DNA from: JBAXZR01 sp041670165
Lineage (GTDB): Bacteria; Bacillota; Clostridia; Christensenellales; UBA1242
NCBI GenBank assembly: GCA_041670165.1
Contig: JBAXZR010000019.1
Span: forward strand, 1 to 20,586
Length of the DNA: 20,586 bases
Direction of reading: 5' to 3'
The notes under the pieces were generated by a model. That model was not told the origin of the DNA and did not search any database. It worked only from the letters and a program-made list of their open reading frames with translations. Within the stretch, counting starts at the first letter, position 1, and every line of letters starts with the position of its first letter. The position numbers and the translations under genes were made by a program. Of this stretch, positions 1-6,727 are shown piece after piece.

Positions 1-37
1 AAAATTTGTTGTTAGGGTCTTTAAAGTAACAACAAAA

Positions 38-65
38 AAGCTCTCTTGTTTTTTTAAGAGAGCTT
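38..65 (-). terminator. Intrinsic terminator of the LiaF-like gene
   Basis: A perfect 10-bp inverted repeat (38-47 with 56-65, AAGCTCTCTT arms) has an 8-base loop. Read leftward it is followed by a T run (TTTTTTGTTG), as expected for termination of the leftward gene that stops at 91. Rightward there is an A run instead, so it should act on the minus strand only. Confidence 0.85.
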
Positions 66-90
66 AAAAATGAACTAAGATTTTAAGGTA

Positions 91-753
91 TTAATTTTTC
101 TTAACATTTGCAATGTCAACACCACCAAACACACAAAAAGCATTAATGGTAACTGTGAATTCATTTTCATTTTTGTTTTCTGTTTTGTTGTCGATTCCAC
201 CAAAAATTGCAGTTGGATTAACACGGATATTAACATTTTTTGGAACAAAAATGTCTGTGCCACCAAAAGCTGTGAAAACATTGAATGTCATGTCGCTAAC
301 AAATTTGTGTTCTCTTAAGTCAATTTCATATCCACCAAAAACGCAGTTTATATTCATGCCTTTAAAATCATCAGTAAAGCTTTTGTCTGATCTGCCACCA
401 AAAACAACTATTGCGTTTCCTGATGGATTAACTTTTAAAGGTTTGGTTGTGATCATGCTTATAAAAAAGCTGATTCCAACAACAACCAAAGCAATAGGAA
501 TGAGATACAAGAAATTGAAGCTGAAACCAACAATGTTTTTAACAATCAAAAAGATGCCAACAACAATCAATAGATATGAGAAAATGTTTCTTCTTGAATT
601 AACGAGCGAAGTTATTCCAATAAAAATCAAAACTGCTGGCCAGAAATAATCAAAGAAATTGACATTAATGATGTTTGTAAAGTCTAAAAACAAAAAAATA
701 CCTGCAATAATGAATCCAAGTCCCCAAATGATTGATTGACAATTTTTTTTCAT
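91..753 (-). CDS. LiaF-like transmembrane protein (cell-envelope stress family)
   Basis: A 220-residue membrane protein. The N-terminal half has about four hydrophobic segments (roughly residues 7-24, 36-51, 58-75, 80-100), matching the LiaF/LiaI-like transmembrane region. The C-terminal half is soluble and carries five FGG motifs (residues about 118, 139, 163, 184, 209), spaced 21-25 residues apart, typical of the beta-helical domain of LiaF/YvqF and related 'cell wall-active antibiotics response' proteins. In Bacillus, LiaF inhibits the LiaRS two-component system that senses cell-wall antibiotics; no liaRS partner is visible here, so the role is inferred from the family only. The ATG at 753 has an AGGAG site 6 bases upstream (757-763) and a promoter just before it. 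It appears monocistronic. Confidence 0.8.
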   Translation of the reverse strand: MKKNCQSIIWGLGFIIAGIFLFLDFTNIINVNFFDYFWPAVLIFIGITSLVNSRRNIFSYLLIVVGIFLIVKNIVGFSFNFLYLIPIALVVVGISFFISMITTKPLKVNPSGNAIVVFGGRSDKSFTDDFKGMNINCVFGGYEIDLREHKFVSDMTFNVFTAFGGTDIFVPKNVNIRVNPTAIFGGIDNKTENKNENEFTVTINAFCVFGGVDIANVKKN

Positions 754-773
754 AAATTCTCCTATATTTTTGT

Positions 774-802
774 ATTATAACATTTGAATTTTTTTTTAGC
801 AA
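774..802 (-). promoter_or_regulatory. SigA-type promoter of the LiaF-like gene
   Basis: On the minus strand a perfect -10 TATAAT (774-779) lies 17 bp downstream of TTGCTA (797-802, 4/6 match to TTGACA). The predicted start near 767 would leave only a very short leader containing the AGGAG site. Assigned by eye from spacing and consensus. Confidence 0.6.
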
Positions 803-1029
803 AGATTTTTGTGCCAGTTTGTTAATTTTTATATTATTTTTTTGTAAAAAGTTTTTTTCGTTAAAATTTTAATTAGCCCTTTAATGAGTATTTTAAATAA
901 TTTTTATTTAGGTGAAAATATTAAATTTTTTATTAAATTTAACAAAAATAAAGATGCTTAAATCTTGGCAAGTGAAATGTTTTTTTCTTATAGTTTTTAA
1001 TTGAAAAATGAAAGTCAATTTTGCAAGTT

Positions 1030-2085
1030 TTACTTGTTGTCGGATTTTTCTTTGCTCAAACATTGCTCTTCTTCAAGAATAAAGTCAACAGTGTCACAAA
1101 GGCTCTGTTTAACGGAAATTGGAGTGAAGCCAAGTTCCTTATGAGCTTTTTGATGAGAAAAATATGCGTTTGTGTTAAGTGCGTTAACAGCGGTTTTTGT
1201 GAAAAGAGGTTTACTGTTCATCACATGTGAAACAAATTCAGAAATGGGTGCAGTAAATTTTGCTAGTCCCATTGGAATTGTGAATTTTGGGGCTTTAATG
1301 CCTGTCTTTTTTTCAAGGGTTTCAAACATTTCATCAACGGTTATCGTTTCTGAAGACAAAAGATAACCTTCTCCGTTTTTGCCTTTTTCAAGAGCGGAAA
1401 CAATTCCAAAGGCGACATCTCTTGAATCCACAAAATTGTATGAACCTTTTATACGGGCAGGAATTTTACCTTTCATAAATTCAATGATTGTTTTGCTTGA
1501 GTTTCCAATCTTGTAGTCATATGGTCCAATGACTGCACTTGGAAAAACAACCACTGCATCAAGCTCTTTGTTTCTTGCTTTGGAAAAAACATAATTTGTT
1601 GCAATTGCTTTGCTTCTTGAATACCAATCTGTTGCAAGGCTAAGAGAAAAGGTGTCTGATTCAGTTTTTACATCTCTTCCTTTGTTGCTTGGTGCAAGCT
1701 CCAAAACATGTGAAGAACTCACATAAACAAGCCTTTTAATTTTTTGAGTGATACAAGCGTCAACAACAGTTTGAGTTCCTAAAATGTTAATTTTTTGCAT
1801 AAGGAAATCATCATATGAACCCGTGTTAACAAATGACGCAGAGTGAATGCAATAGTCAACATTTTCTAGTGCTTTTAAAACACTTTTTTCATCGTTAATA
1901 TCACCATAGCAAATTTCAACATTCAATCCTTCAATTGCTTTTGTTTTTGAAGTTTCTCTGATTAAAACTTTCACATCATAATGACCAGTTTGCAAAAGTT
2001 TTCGGATAGTTGCATTACCAACATGACCCGTTGAACCAGTTACAAGAACTTTCATTTTTGGTATTTCATTGTCGTTTTCTGGCAT
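1030..2085 (-). CDS. NAD(P)-dependent epimerase/reductase, extended SDR family
   Basis: A 351-residue Rossmann-fold protein. The nucleotide-binding glycine motif TGSTGHVG lies at residues 16-23 after an MKVLV strand. The catalytic YxxxK is YSRSK (156-160), with the accompanying serine in VYVSSSH (about 124-126). The overall pattern resembles dihydroflavonol-4-reductase-like and 3-beta-hydroxysteroid dehydrogenase-like extended SDRs, which oxidise or reduce a hydroxyl/keto group or epimerise nucleotide sugars; the substrate cannot be told. The ATG at 2085 is preferred over an internal ATG at residue 11 because AAGG (2091-2094) sits 5 bases upstream of it. It is divergent from secA with about 130 bp between them. 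A minus-strand TATTAT at 2105-2110 may be its -10 but has no good -35. No convincing terminator is seen at its 3' end. Confidence 0.8.
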   Translation of the reverse strand: MPENDNEIPKMKVLVTGSTGHVGNATIRKLLQTGHYDVKVLIRETSKTKAIEGLNVEICYGDINDEKSVLKALENVDYCIHSASFVNTGSYDDFLMQKINILGTQTVVDACITQKIKRLVYVSSSHVLELAPSNKGRDVKTESDTFSLSLATDWYSRSKAIATNYVFSKARNKELDAVVVFPSAVIGPYDYKIGNSSKTIIEFMKGKIPARIKGSYNFVDSRDVAFGIVSALEKGKNGEGYLLSSETITVDEMFETLEKKTGIKAPKFTIPMGLAKFTAPISEFVSHVMNSKPLFTKTAVNALNTNAYFSHQKAHKELGFTPISVKQSLCDTVDFILEEEQCLSKEKSDNK

Positions 2086-2149
2086 ATTATCCTTACCTCA
2101 GTTTATAATATTCAAAATTTTGACGATAATTAATAGATATAATGGGCAT

Positions 2150-2178
2150 TTGATTTGCTTTTTTTCTTGTATTATTGT
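2150..2178 (+). promoter_or_regulatory. Possible secA promoter
   Basis: TTGATT (2150-2155) and TATTGT (2173-2178) are 17 bp apart, about 40 bp upstream of the secA start. Both hexamers are imperfect. A TATAAT at about 2138-2143 lies upstream without a well-spaced -35 and could be an alternative -10. Weak call. Confidence 0.35.
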
Positions 2179-2218
2179 AAACTAAATTTGTTTATTTGAA
2201 AAGTAAAAAGGAGATATC

Positions 2219-4942
2219 ATGGGACTTTTTTCTTATTTGTTTGCATCAGATAACTCTCGCCATTTAAAAAAGCTTAACAAAATTTGTGGTGAAGTTTTGG
2301 CTCTTGAATCTAAATATTCTAGTTTAACTGATGAAGAACTTAAAGCAACAACAACAGTTTTGAAAGATAGACTTTCTAAAGGTGAAACACTAAATCAAAT
2401 TTTGCCAGATGCTTATGCGCTTGTTCGTGAATCTGCTGGCAGAGTTCTTAATATGAGGCACTTTCCAGTTCAAATTGTTGGTGGAATTGCACTTCATCAA
2501 GGCAGAATTGCTGAAATGAGAACAGGTGAAGGTAAAACACTTGTTGCAACACTTCCTTCTTACTTAAATGCCCTTACTGGACTTGGTGTTCATGTTGTTA
2601 CAGTCAATGAATATCTTGCATCTCGTGATGCTGAATGGATGGGCAAGGTTCATCGTTTTCTTGGCTTGTCTGTTGGTGTGATTCTTAGTGGAATGAGTGA
2701 AGAAGAAAAACGCAAAGCTTACAATTGTGACATTACTTATTGCACAAACAATGAGCTCGGTTTTGACTATCTTCGTGACAACATGGCAATCACAAAACAA
2801 TCAAGAATGCAACGCAAACCAAACTTTGCAATTGTCGATGAAGTTGACTCAATTTTGATTGATGAAGCAAGAACTCCACTTATCATAAGCGGACAAGGCA
2901 TGAAGAGTGGTGAAATGTATGAAAAGGTTAATTCTTTTGTAAAAAACCTTAAAGAAACTGAAGACTTTGAAATTGAACCTAAACATAAAACAATTCACCT
3001 AACAGAAATTGGAATCGATAAAGCCGAAAGGCGTTTTAATGTTGAAAACCTTTCTGATGTTGGAAACATTGAACTAAATCATCATATCAACAATGCTCTA
3101 AAAGCAAACTTTATCATGATTAACAACGAAAACTACATTGTAAAAGATGATGAAGTTCTGATTGTTGATGAATTTACTGGTCGTGTTATGCAAGGCAGAA
3201 GATATTCTGATGGTCTTCACCAAGCAATTGAAGCCAAAGAAGGCGTGAAAATCAAAGATGAAAACAAAACACTTGCAACAATAACATTCCAAAACTATTT
3301 CCGTTTGTATCACAAACTTAGCGGTATGACTGGAACAGCAAAAACAGAAGAAACTGAGTTTAACAACATTTATGGACTTGATGTTGTTACAATTCCAACC
3401 AACTTGCCATCACAAAGAACTGATGAACCAGACATTATATACACTTCAGTTAATGGAAAAAACAAAGCAATTGTTAATGAAATTAAACGATATTATGAAA
3501 TGGGTAGCCCAGTTCTTGTTGGAACAATCACAATTGATAAATCTGAAGAACTATCTAAACTTTTGAAAAAAGAAAAAGTGCCACACAATGTTCTTAATGC
3601 CAAAAACCATGAACAAGAAAGTGAAATTGTTGCTCAGGCAGGAAGAAAAGGTGCAGTTACAATTGCAACAAACATGGCTGGTCGTGGAACTGATATTTTG
3701 CTTGGCGGAAACCCTGAATTCATGGCAAGAAAACAAATGCGTGAAGAAGGTTACACCGATGCACAAATTTCTTTTGCAACAGGTTTTGACACAAGCAGTA
3801 TGAGTGAAGAAATGAAAGGCATTCGTGCAAGATTTCAAAGTTTGCTTCATGATTTCAAACTTGTAACCGATGAAGAGAAAAAAAATGTTCTCTCTCTTGG
3901 CGGACTCCATATCATTGGAACTGAAAGACACGAAAGTCGCCGTATTGATAATCAGCTCCGCGGAAGAGCAGGTCGTCAAGGCGACCCAGGATCAAGTGTT
4001 TTCTTCATTTCACTTCAAGATGATCTAGCTAAAAGATTTGGCGGAGAAAAAATGCAAAGCATTGCAAGTTTCTTCAAAGTTGATGAAGACACTCCTTTCC
4101 AACTCAAAATGCTCACAAAACAAATTGAACTTGCTCAAAAAAGAATCGAAGCTCAACACTATGGAGCAAGAAAAAATCTTATTCAATTTGATGATGTCAT
4201 GAACAAACAAAGAGAAATTATATACAATGAACGAAACAGAGTATTAGACGGTGTTGATGTCCATGGTGAAATTAGAGAAATGTACGCACCAATGGTTAAT
4301 GATGTTGTCAACACATATCTTGATGCCGACAAACCATATTTTGAATGGGATCTTAAAACTCTTAACAGCCAACTTGAACAAAGACTTTTTCCAAGAGGCA
4401 CAAATTTTGTAACAGAAAAACTTGTTGAAGATTGTGAAGTAAGTGAAGTTGCTGAAAAAGTGTTGCAAAATGTTCTTGCAAGATTTGAAAAAACAAATGA
4501 ATTAGCAAAAAGTTTCCATTTTGACTTTTCACAATTTGAAAGATTTATTCTTTTAAAAATCGTTGATCAGCAATGGATGGATCATATTGATCAAATGAGC
4601 ATTCTCAAAAATGAAATTGGTTTGCGTGGCTATGGTCAACACGATCCAATCTCAGCCTACAAAGAAGAAGGCTTTGAAATGTTTGATGCAATGGTTGATA
4701 GAATTAGAGAAGACACAGCAACAATCTTGCTAAATGTAAATATTGAAACACCACCAGAACAAAAAAGACAAGTGTTTAGAGATGCAAAGGTTGAAAAAGT
4801 TGATGCAACTCCAGTTGAAAACAAAACCGAAGAAAAAACTCAAGCCAAATCTGACAAAGTTGCAGGCAGAAATGATCCTTGCCCTTGCGGAAGCGGAAAA
4901 AAATATAAAAACTGTTGCGGAGCAAAAGATACTCAAAATTAA
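2219..4942 (+). CDS. secA: Preprotein translocase ATPase SecA
   Basis: This is the motor of the general secretion pathway, which drives unfolded preproteins through SecYEG by ATP hydrolysis on the cytoplasmic face of the membrane. At 907 residues it is full length. Visible signatures are Walker A GEGKT (103-107), Walker B DEVD (207-210) followed by the SecA signature SILIDEARTP, the MTGTAKTEE motif near 370, the GRGTDILLGGNP block and the nucleotide-binding-domain-2 motif RGRAGRQGDPG. The C-terminus is a SEC-C zinc-binding tail with C888, C890, C899 and C900, which in the family binds SecB or ribosomes/phospholipids. The ATG at 2219 has a strong AAGGAG (2208-2213). It is a single-gene transcription unit closed by a strong terminator. 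Confidence 0.98.
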   Translation: MGLFSYLFASDNSRHLKKLNKICGEVLALESKYSSLTDEELKATTTVLKDRLSKGETLNQILPDAYALVRESAGRVLNMRHFPVQIVGGIALHQGRIAEMRTGEGKTLVATLPSYLNALTGLGVHVVTVNEYLASRDAEWMGKVHRFLGLSVGVILSGMSEEEKRKAYNCDITYCTNNELGFDYLRDNMAITKQSRMQRKPNFAIVDEVDSILIDEARTPLIISGQGMKSGEMYEKVNSFVKNLKETEDFEIEPKHKTIHLTEIGIDKAERRFNVENLSDVGNIELNHHINNALKANFIMINNENYIVKDDEVLIVDEFTGRVMQGRRYSDGLHQAIEAKEGVKIKDENKTLATITFQNYFRLYHKLSGMTGTAKTEETEFNNIYGLDVVTIPTNLPSQRTDEPDIIYTSVNGKNKAIVNEIKRYYEMGSPVLVGTITIDKSEELSKLLKKEKVPHNVLNAKNHEQESEIVAQAGRKGAVTIATNMAGRGTDILLGGNPEFMARKQMREEGYTDAQISFATGFDTSSMSEEMKGIRARFQSLLHDFKLVTDEEKKNVLSLGGLHIIGTERHESRRIDNQLRGRAGRQGDPGSSVFFISLQDDLAKRFGGEKMQSIASFFKVDEDTPFQLKMLTKQIELAQKRIEAQHYGARKNLIQFDDVMNKQREIIYNERNRVLDGVDVHGEIREMYAPMVNDVVNTYLDADKPYFEWDLKTLNSQLEQRLFPRGTNFVTEKLVEDCEVSEVAEKVLQNVLARFEKTNELAKSFHFDFSQFERFILLKIVDQQWMDHIDQMSILKNEIGLRGYGQHDPISAYKEEGFEMFDAMVDRIREDTATILLNVNIETPPEQKRQVFRDAKVEKVDATPVENKTEEKTQAKSDKVAGRNDPCPCGSGKKYKNCCGAKDTQN

Positions 4943-4960
4943 AAAATTAAATCAAAACAA

Positions 4961-4989
4961 AAAGGTGAACAAAAATGTTCACCTTTTTT
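4961..4989 (+). terminator. Intrinsic terminator of secA
   Basis: A perfect 11-bp stem (4961-4971 with 4976-4986) with an AAAA loop is followed by a T run, 18 bases after the secA stop codon. Strong rightward terminator. Confidence 0.92.
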
Positions 4990-4991
4990 AT

Positions 4992-5008
4992 TTGGTTTCA
5001 CCCCAATA
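4992..5008. repeat. Left copy of 17-bp direct repeat TTGGTnTCACCCCAATA
   Basis: TTGGTTTCACCCCAATA here matches 16 of 17 bases of the copy at 5361-5377. The two copies bracket a gene-free segment of about 350 bp. A third partial copy (TGTCACCCCAATTA, 5378-5391) overlaps the rlmB stop codon. Confidence 0.6.
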
Positions 5009-5043
5009 AGATACCCTTATTCTAAATGCTAATAATAAAGACA

Positions 5044-5145
5044 AAAATTCATAATAGTGATTATTATAAATTACAAAGACAAGGAATTCGAAAAAAAATT
5101 CATAAGAGTGATTATCTTAAATCCACAAAAACAAAGAGTTCAAAA
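5044..5145. repeat. Two tandem copies of a 51-bp repeat
   Basis: Copy 1 begins at 5044 and copy 2 at 5095, each starting with AAAATTCATAA and containing AGTGATTAT, then ACAAA and a TTC near the end; about 80% identical by eye. Within each copy the central part forms a short AT stem, and the differences between copies partly preserve pairing. A decayed third copy may precede them (about 5017-5043). The 51-bp period equals 17 codons. Confidence 0.65.
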
Positions 5146-5224
5146 AATCTGCACGAATTTACTTTGAGCAAAATACAACATTTGAACACATATAGACTAG
5201 CGAAGCGAATAATAAAAAAACGGA

Positions 5225-5273
5225 GTTTAAAAAAATAGGCTGAATTTAATTCAGCTATTATTTTTTTTTAAAC
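5225..5273. terminator. Long inverted repeat, bidirectional terminator-like
   Basis: Arms GTTTAAAAAAATA and TATTATTTTTTTTTAAAC flank a GCTGAAT/ATTCAGC stem with a TTA loop (core 5239-5255), giving a nearly continuous stem of over 20 bp. T runs lie on the 3' side in both orientations, so it could terminate leftward transcription from rlmB and any rightward read-through. Confidence 0.6.
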
Positions 5274-5360
5274 GAACCCCTTAATAGGAAAGGGAGATGG
5301 GAGGGAAACCAAAAAATAGCAAGTTAGCAAACAATAGGTTTGCGTGTCTGCGTAAGTTTT

Positions 5361-5391
5361 TTGGTGTCACCCCAATATGTCACCCCAATTA
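5361..5391. repeat. Right copy of the 17-bp repeat plus partial third copy
   Basis: TTGGTGTCACCCCAATA (5361-5377) is followed at once by TGTCACCCCAATTA (5378-5391), so on the minus strand TTGGGGTGACA occurs twice in tandem directly after the rlmB coding end, the last copy including the stop codon. TTGGTGTCACCCCAA is itself close to palindromic. Confidence 0.55.
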
Positions 5392-6111
5392 CAGTCTTTG
5401 TCTAAGTGCTTCAAACAGAACAATGCCACAAGCAACACTTGCATTAAGACTATTGATTTTCCCACGAAGTGGAAGAGAAATTATTCCATCGCAATTTTTC
5501 TTTGTGAGTTCTGAAACGCCATCGCCTTCACCACCAATAACAACTGCAAGCTCACCTTTAAGATTTGTTCTGTAAATGCTTTCGCCATCAGCTTCAGCAC
5601 CATAAACCCAAATGCCTTGTTTTTTGAGCGACAAAATTTCTTGATTAATGTTTGTAACTCTTGCAATCTTCATGTTTGAAAGAGCCCCAACACTTGTTTT
5701 TGCAACTGTGTCATTAACTGCACATGCTCTATGTTTGCCAATAACAATTCCATGAACTCCAGCACATTCACAAGAACGAACAATTGCTCCGAAGTTATGC
5801 GGATCTTCAATGCCGTCTAAAATAACCATAAAAAGTGGTTCACCTTTTGATTTGGCACTTTCAATTATGTCATCAACACTTGAATATTCAAAGTCAGTTA
5901 CTTCAGCAACAAATCCTTGATGCTTTCCGCTAACACTTGCCTTATCAAGCACTTCTTTGGTTGAAAATGTAACAAAAACGCCCTTTTCTTTGGCAAGAGT
6001 TATAATCTCATTGCTTTCAGCATCATAAAGCTTGTTAAGGGCCATAAGTTTGTTTATGGTTTGTCCGCTTTTGAGTGCTTCTTTAACTGGGTTCTTTCCT
6101 TCAATAATCAT
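5389..6111 (-). CDS. rlmB: 23S rRNA (guanosine-2'-O-)-methyltransferase, SpoU/TrmH family
   Basis: This 240-residue enzyme should methylate the 2'-O of a guanosine in the 23S rRNA peptidyl-transferase region (G2251 in E. coli) using S-adenosylmethionine. All three SPOUT knot motifs are present: motif 1 with N106, R112 in LDGIEDPHNFGAIVRS, motif 2 GGEGDGV (193-199) and motif 3 LPLRGKINSLNAS (213-225), with the catalytic arginine in motif 1. The N-terminal ~75 residues are the L30e-like RNA-binding domain seen in RlmB/TrmH-type proteins. The ATG at 6111 follows an AGGGGAATC ribosome site. It lies downstream of metG-mrnC in the same direction, separated by 214 bp, matching the mrnC-rlmB order common in Bacillota. 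Paralogues of the family could modify other RNAs, but context favours RlmB. Confidence 0.9.
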   Translation of the reverse strand: MIIEGKNPVKEALKSGQTINKLMALNKLYDAESNEIITLAKEKGVFVTFSTKEVLDKASVSGKHQGFVAEVTDFEYSSVDDIIESAKSKGEPLFMVILDGIEDPHNFGAIVRSCECAGVHGIVIGKHRACAVNDTVAKTSVGALSNMKIARVTNINQEILSLKKQGIWVYGAEADGESIYRTNLKGELAVVIGGEGDGVSELTKKNCDGIISLPLRGKINSLNASVACGIVLFEALRQRL

Positions 6112-6123
6112 GATTCCCCTTTC

Positions 6124-6136
6124 GCCTTTTCAAGGC
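6124..6136 (-). promoter_or_regulatory. Small hairpin next to the rlmB ribosome binding site
   Basis: On the minus strand GCCTT-GAA-AAGGC forms a 5-bp stem that ends only a few bases before the AGGGG ribosome site. It could modulate translation, but it is short and may be chance. Confidence 0.25.
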
Positions 6137-6184
6137 TATTCTTTTTTTTTATTCCTTATCTTAAATTAAACAAATTTCGCTTAT

Positions 6185-6213
6185 ATAATATTTAATCTAT
6201 TTTTAAATGTTAC
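6185..6213 (-). promoter_or_regulatory. Possible rlmB promoter
   Basis: Minus-strand TATTAT (6185-6190) and GTAACA (6208-6213) are 17 bp apart, upstream of rlmB. The -35 is a 4/6 match. No clear terminator is visible after mrnC (6112-6325), so rlmB may also be reached by read-through. Confidence 0.3.
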
Positions 6214-6325
6214 TATTCAATTAATTTGAGATGTTTTGTTTTTAAATGTGAAAATGTATAGAAATTTTAAAAGCTTCTTAAATATTACGATTTTTTAATT
6301 ATCTTTCATTTTAAATATAAACTTC

Positions 6326-6727
6326 TTATTCTTTAGGCAAAGTGAAATTTAAAATCTCTTTAACTCTTTCCATGTTTCCAAGCAAATAATCATAGCCAAC
6401 AACGGCTTCAAGCATTGTTGCCTTGTGATATTCTTCACTGGTAGCATTTTTTGCCATTGCTCCATAATGAGCATTTCTTGCTCGTAGGGCAACTCCTAAT
6501 TCTTCTTGAGTCAAGGTTGACTCCAAGCTGTCCCAAGCTTTGCTTTGACTAACAGCACAAACAATTTTGCTTGAAAGCAAATGCAGTTTGTGAGCTTTTG
6601 CATTATGCGTTGAAACAAGCCATTCTCTTATAAACAAAGAATGCACAGCATCGCCCAAAAAAGCAAGAGTTATTGGATTTTGTTCCATTAACTCTAGCTT
6701 AGTTTTTGGCTGAAAATTGCTTATCAC
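6326..6727 (-). CDS. mrnC: Mini-ribonuclease III
   Basis: A 133-residue RNase III catalytic domain without a double-stranded-RNA-binding domain, the hallmark of Mini-III, which matures the ends of 23S rRNA precursors in Bacillota. The first acidic motif is LAFLGDAVHSLFIR (D26) and the second is ATMLEAVVGYDYLLG (E107); RARNAHYGAMAKNATSEEYHKAT is the conserved Mini-III middle block. The start is a GTG at 6727 that overlaps the metG stop in GTGA, with a GGAG site inside the metG end (6735-6738), so translation is coupled. In Bacillus the gene usually follows cysS; here it follows metG. Confidence 0.92.
   Translation of the reverse strand: MISNFQPKTKLELMEQNPITLAFLGDAVHSLFIREWLVSTHNAKAHKLHLLSSKIVCAVSQSKAWDSLESTLTQEELGVALRARNAHYGAMAKNATSEEYHKATMLEAVVGYDYLLGNMERVKEILNFTLPKE

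Larger units (their letters stand above)
5009..5360. other. Gene-free segment bracketed by direct repeats (possible small inserted element)
   Basis: Between secA and rlmB there is no recognisable gene. The segment holds a 51-bp tandem repeat (5044-5145), a long inverted repeat (5225-5273), a small CCCTT/AAGGG hairpin (5278-5294), a G-rich tract (5287-5305), a GCAAAC/GTTTGC hairpin (5327-5343) and outer arms ACCAAAAAA/TTTTTTGGT (5308-5316, 5357-5365). An open frame at 5026-5238 would encode a 70-residue lysine-rich peptide, but it has no ribosome binding site and I do not call it a gene. The repeat-bracketed layout suggests a small non-coding element, but no terminal inverted repeats or known family is recognised. 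Confidence 0.4.

Noticed and set aside
113..649. Long open frame opposite the LiaF-like gene
   Set aside because: Antisense shadow of a real gene; its PPK repeats are simply the complement of the FGG codons.
1013..1029. CAAGT/ACTTG stem near the epimerase 3' end as a terminator
   Set aside because: Only 5 bp with a 3-base loop and no proper T run; too weak to call.
780..1029. AT-rich gap between the LiaF-like gene and the epimerase
   Set aside because: Apart from the LiaF promoter I see no gene, repeat or strong structure in it.
3551..3979. 142-residue open frame opposite secA
   Set aside because: Antisense shadow inside a well-conserved secA region, cysteine/phenylalanine-rich nonsense composition.
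5044..5145. CRISPR-like reading of the 51-bp repeats
   Set aside because: The copies are directly adjacent with no spacers and only two copies, and no cas genes are present.
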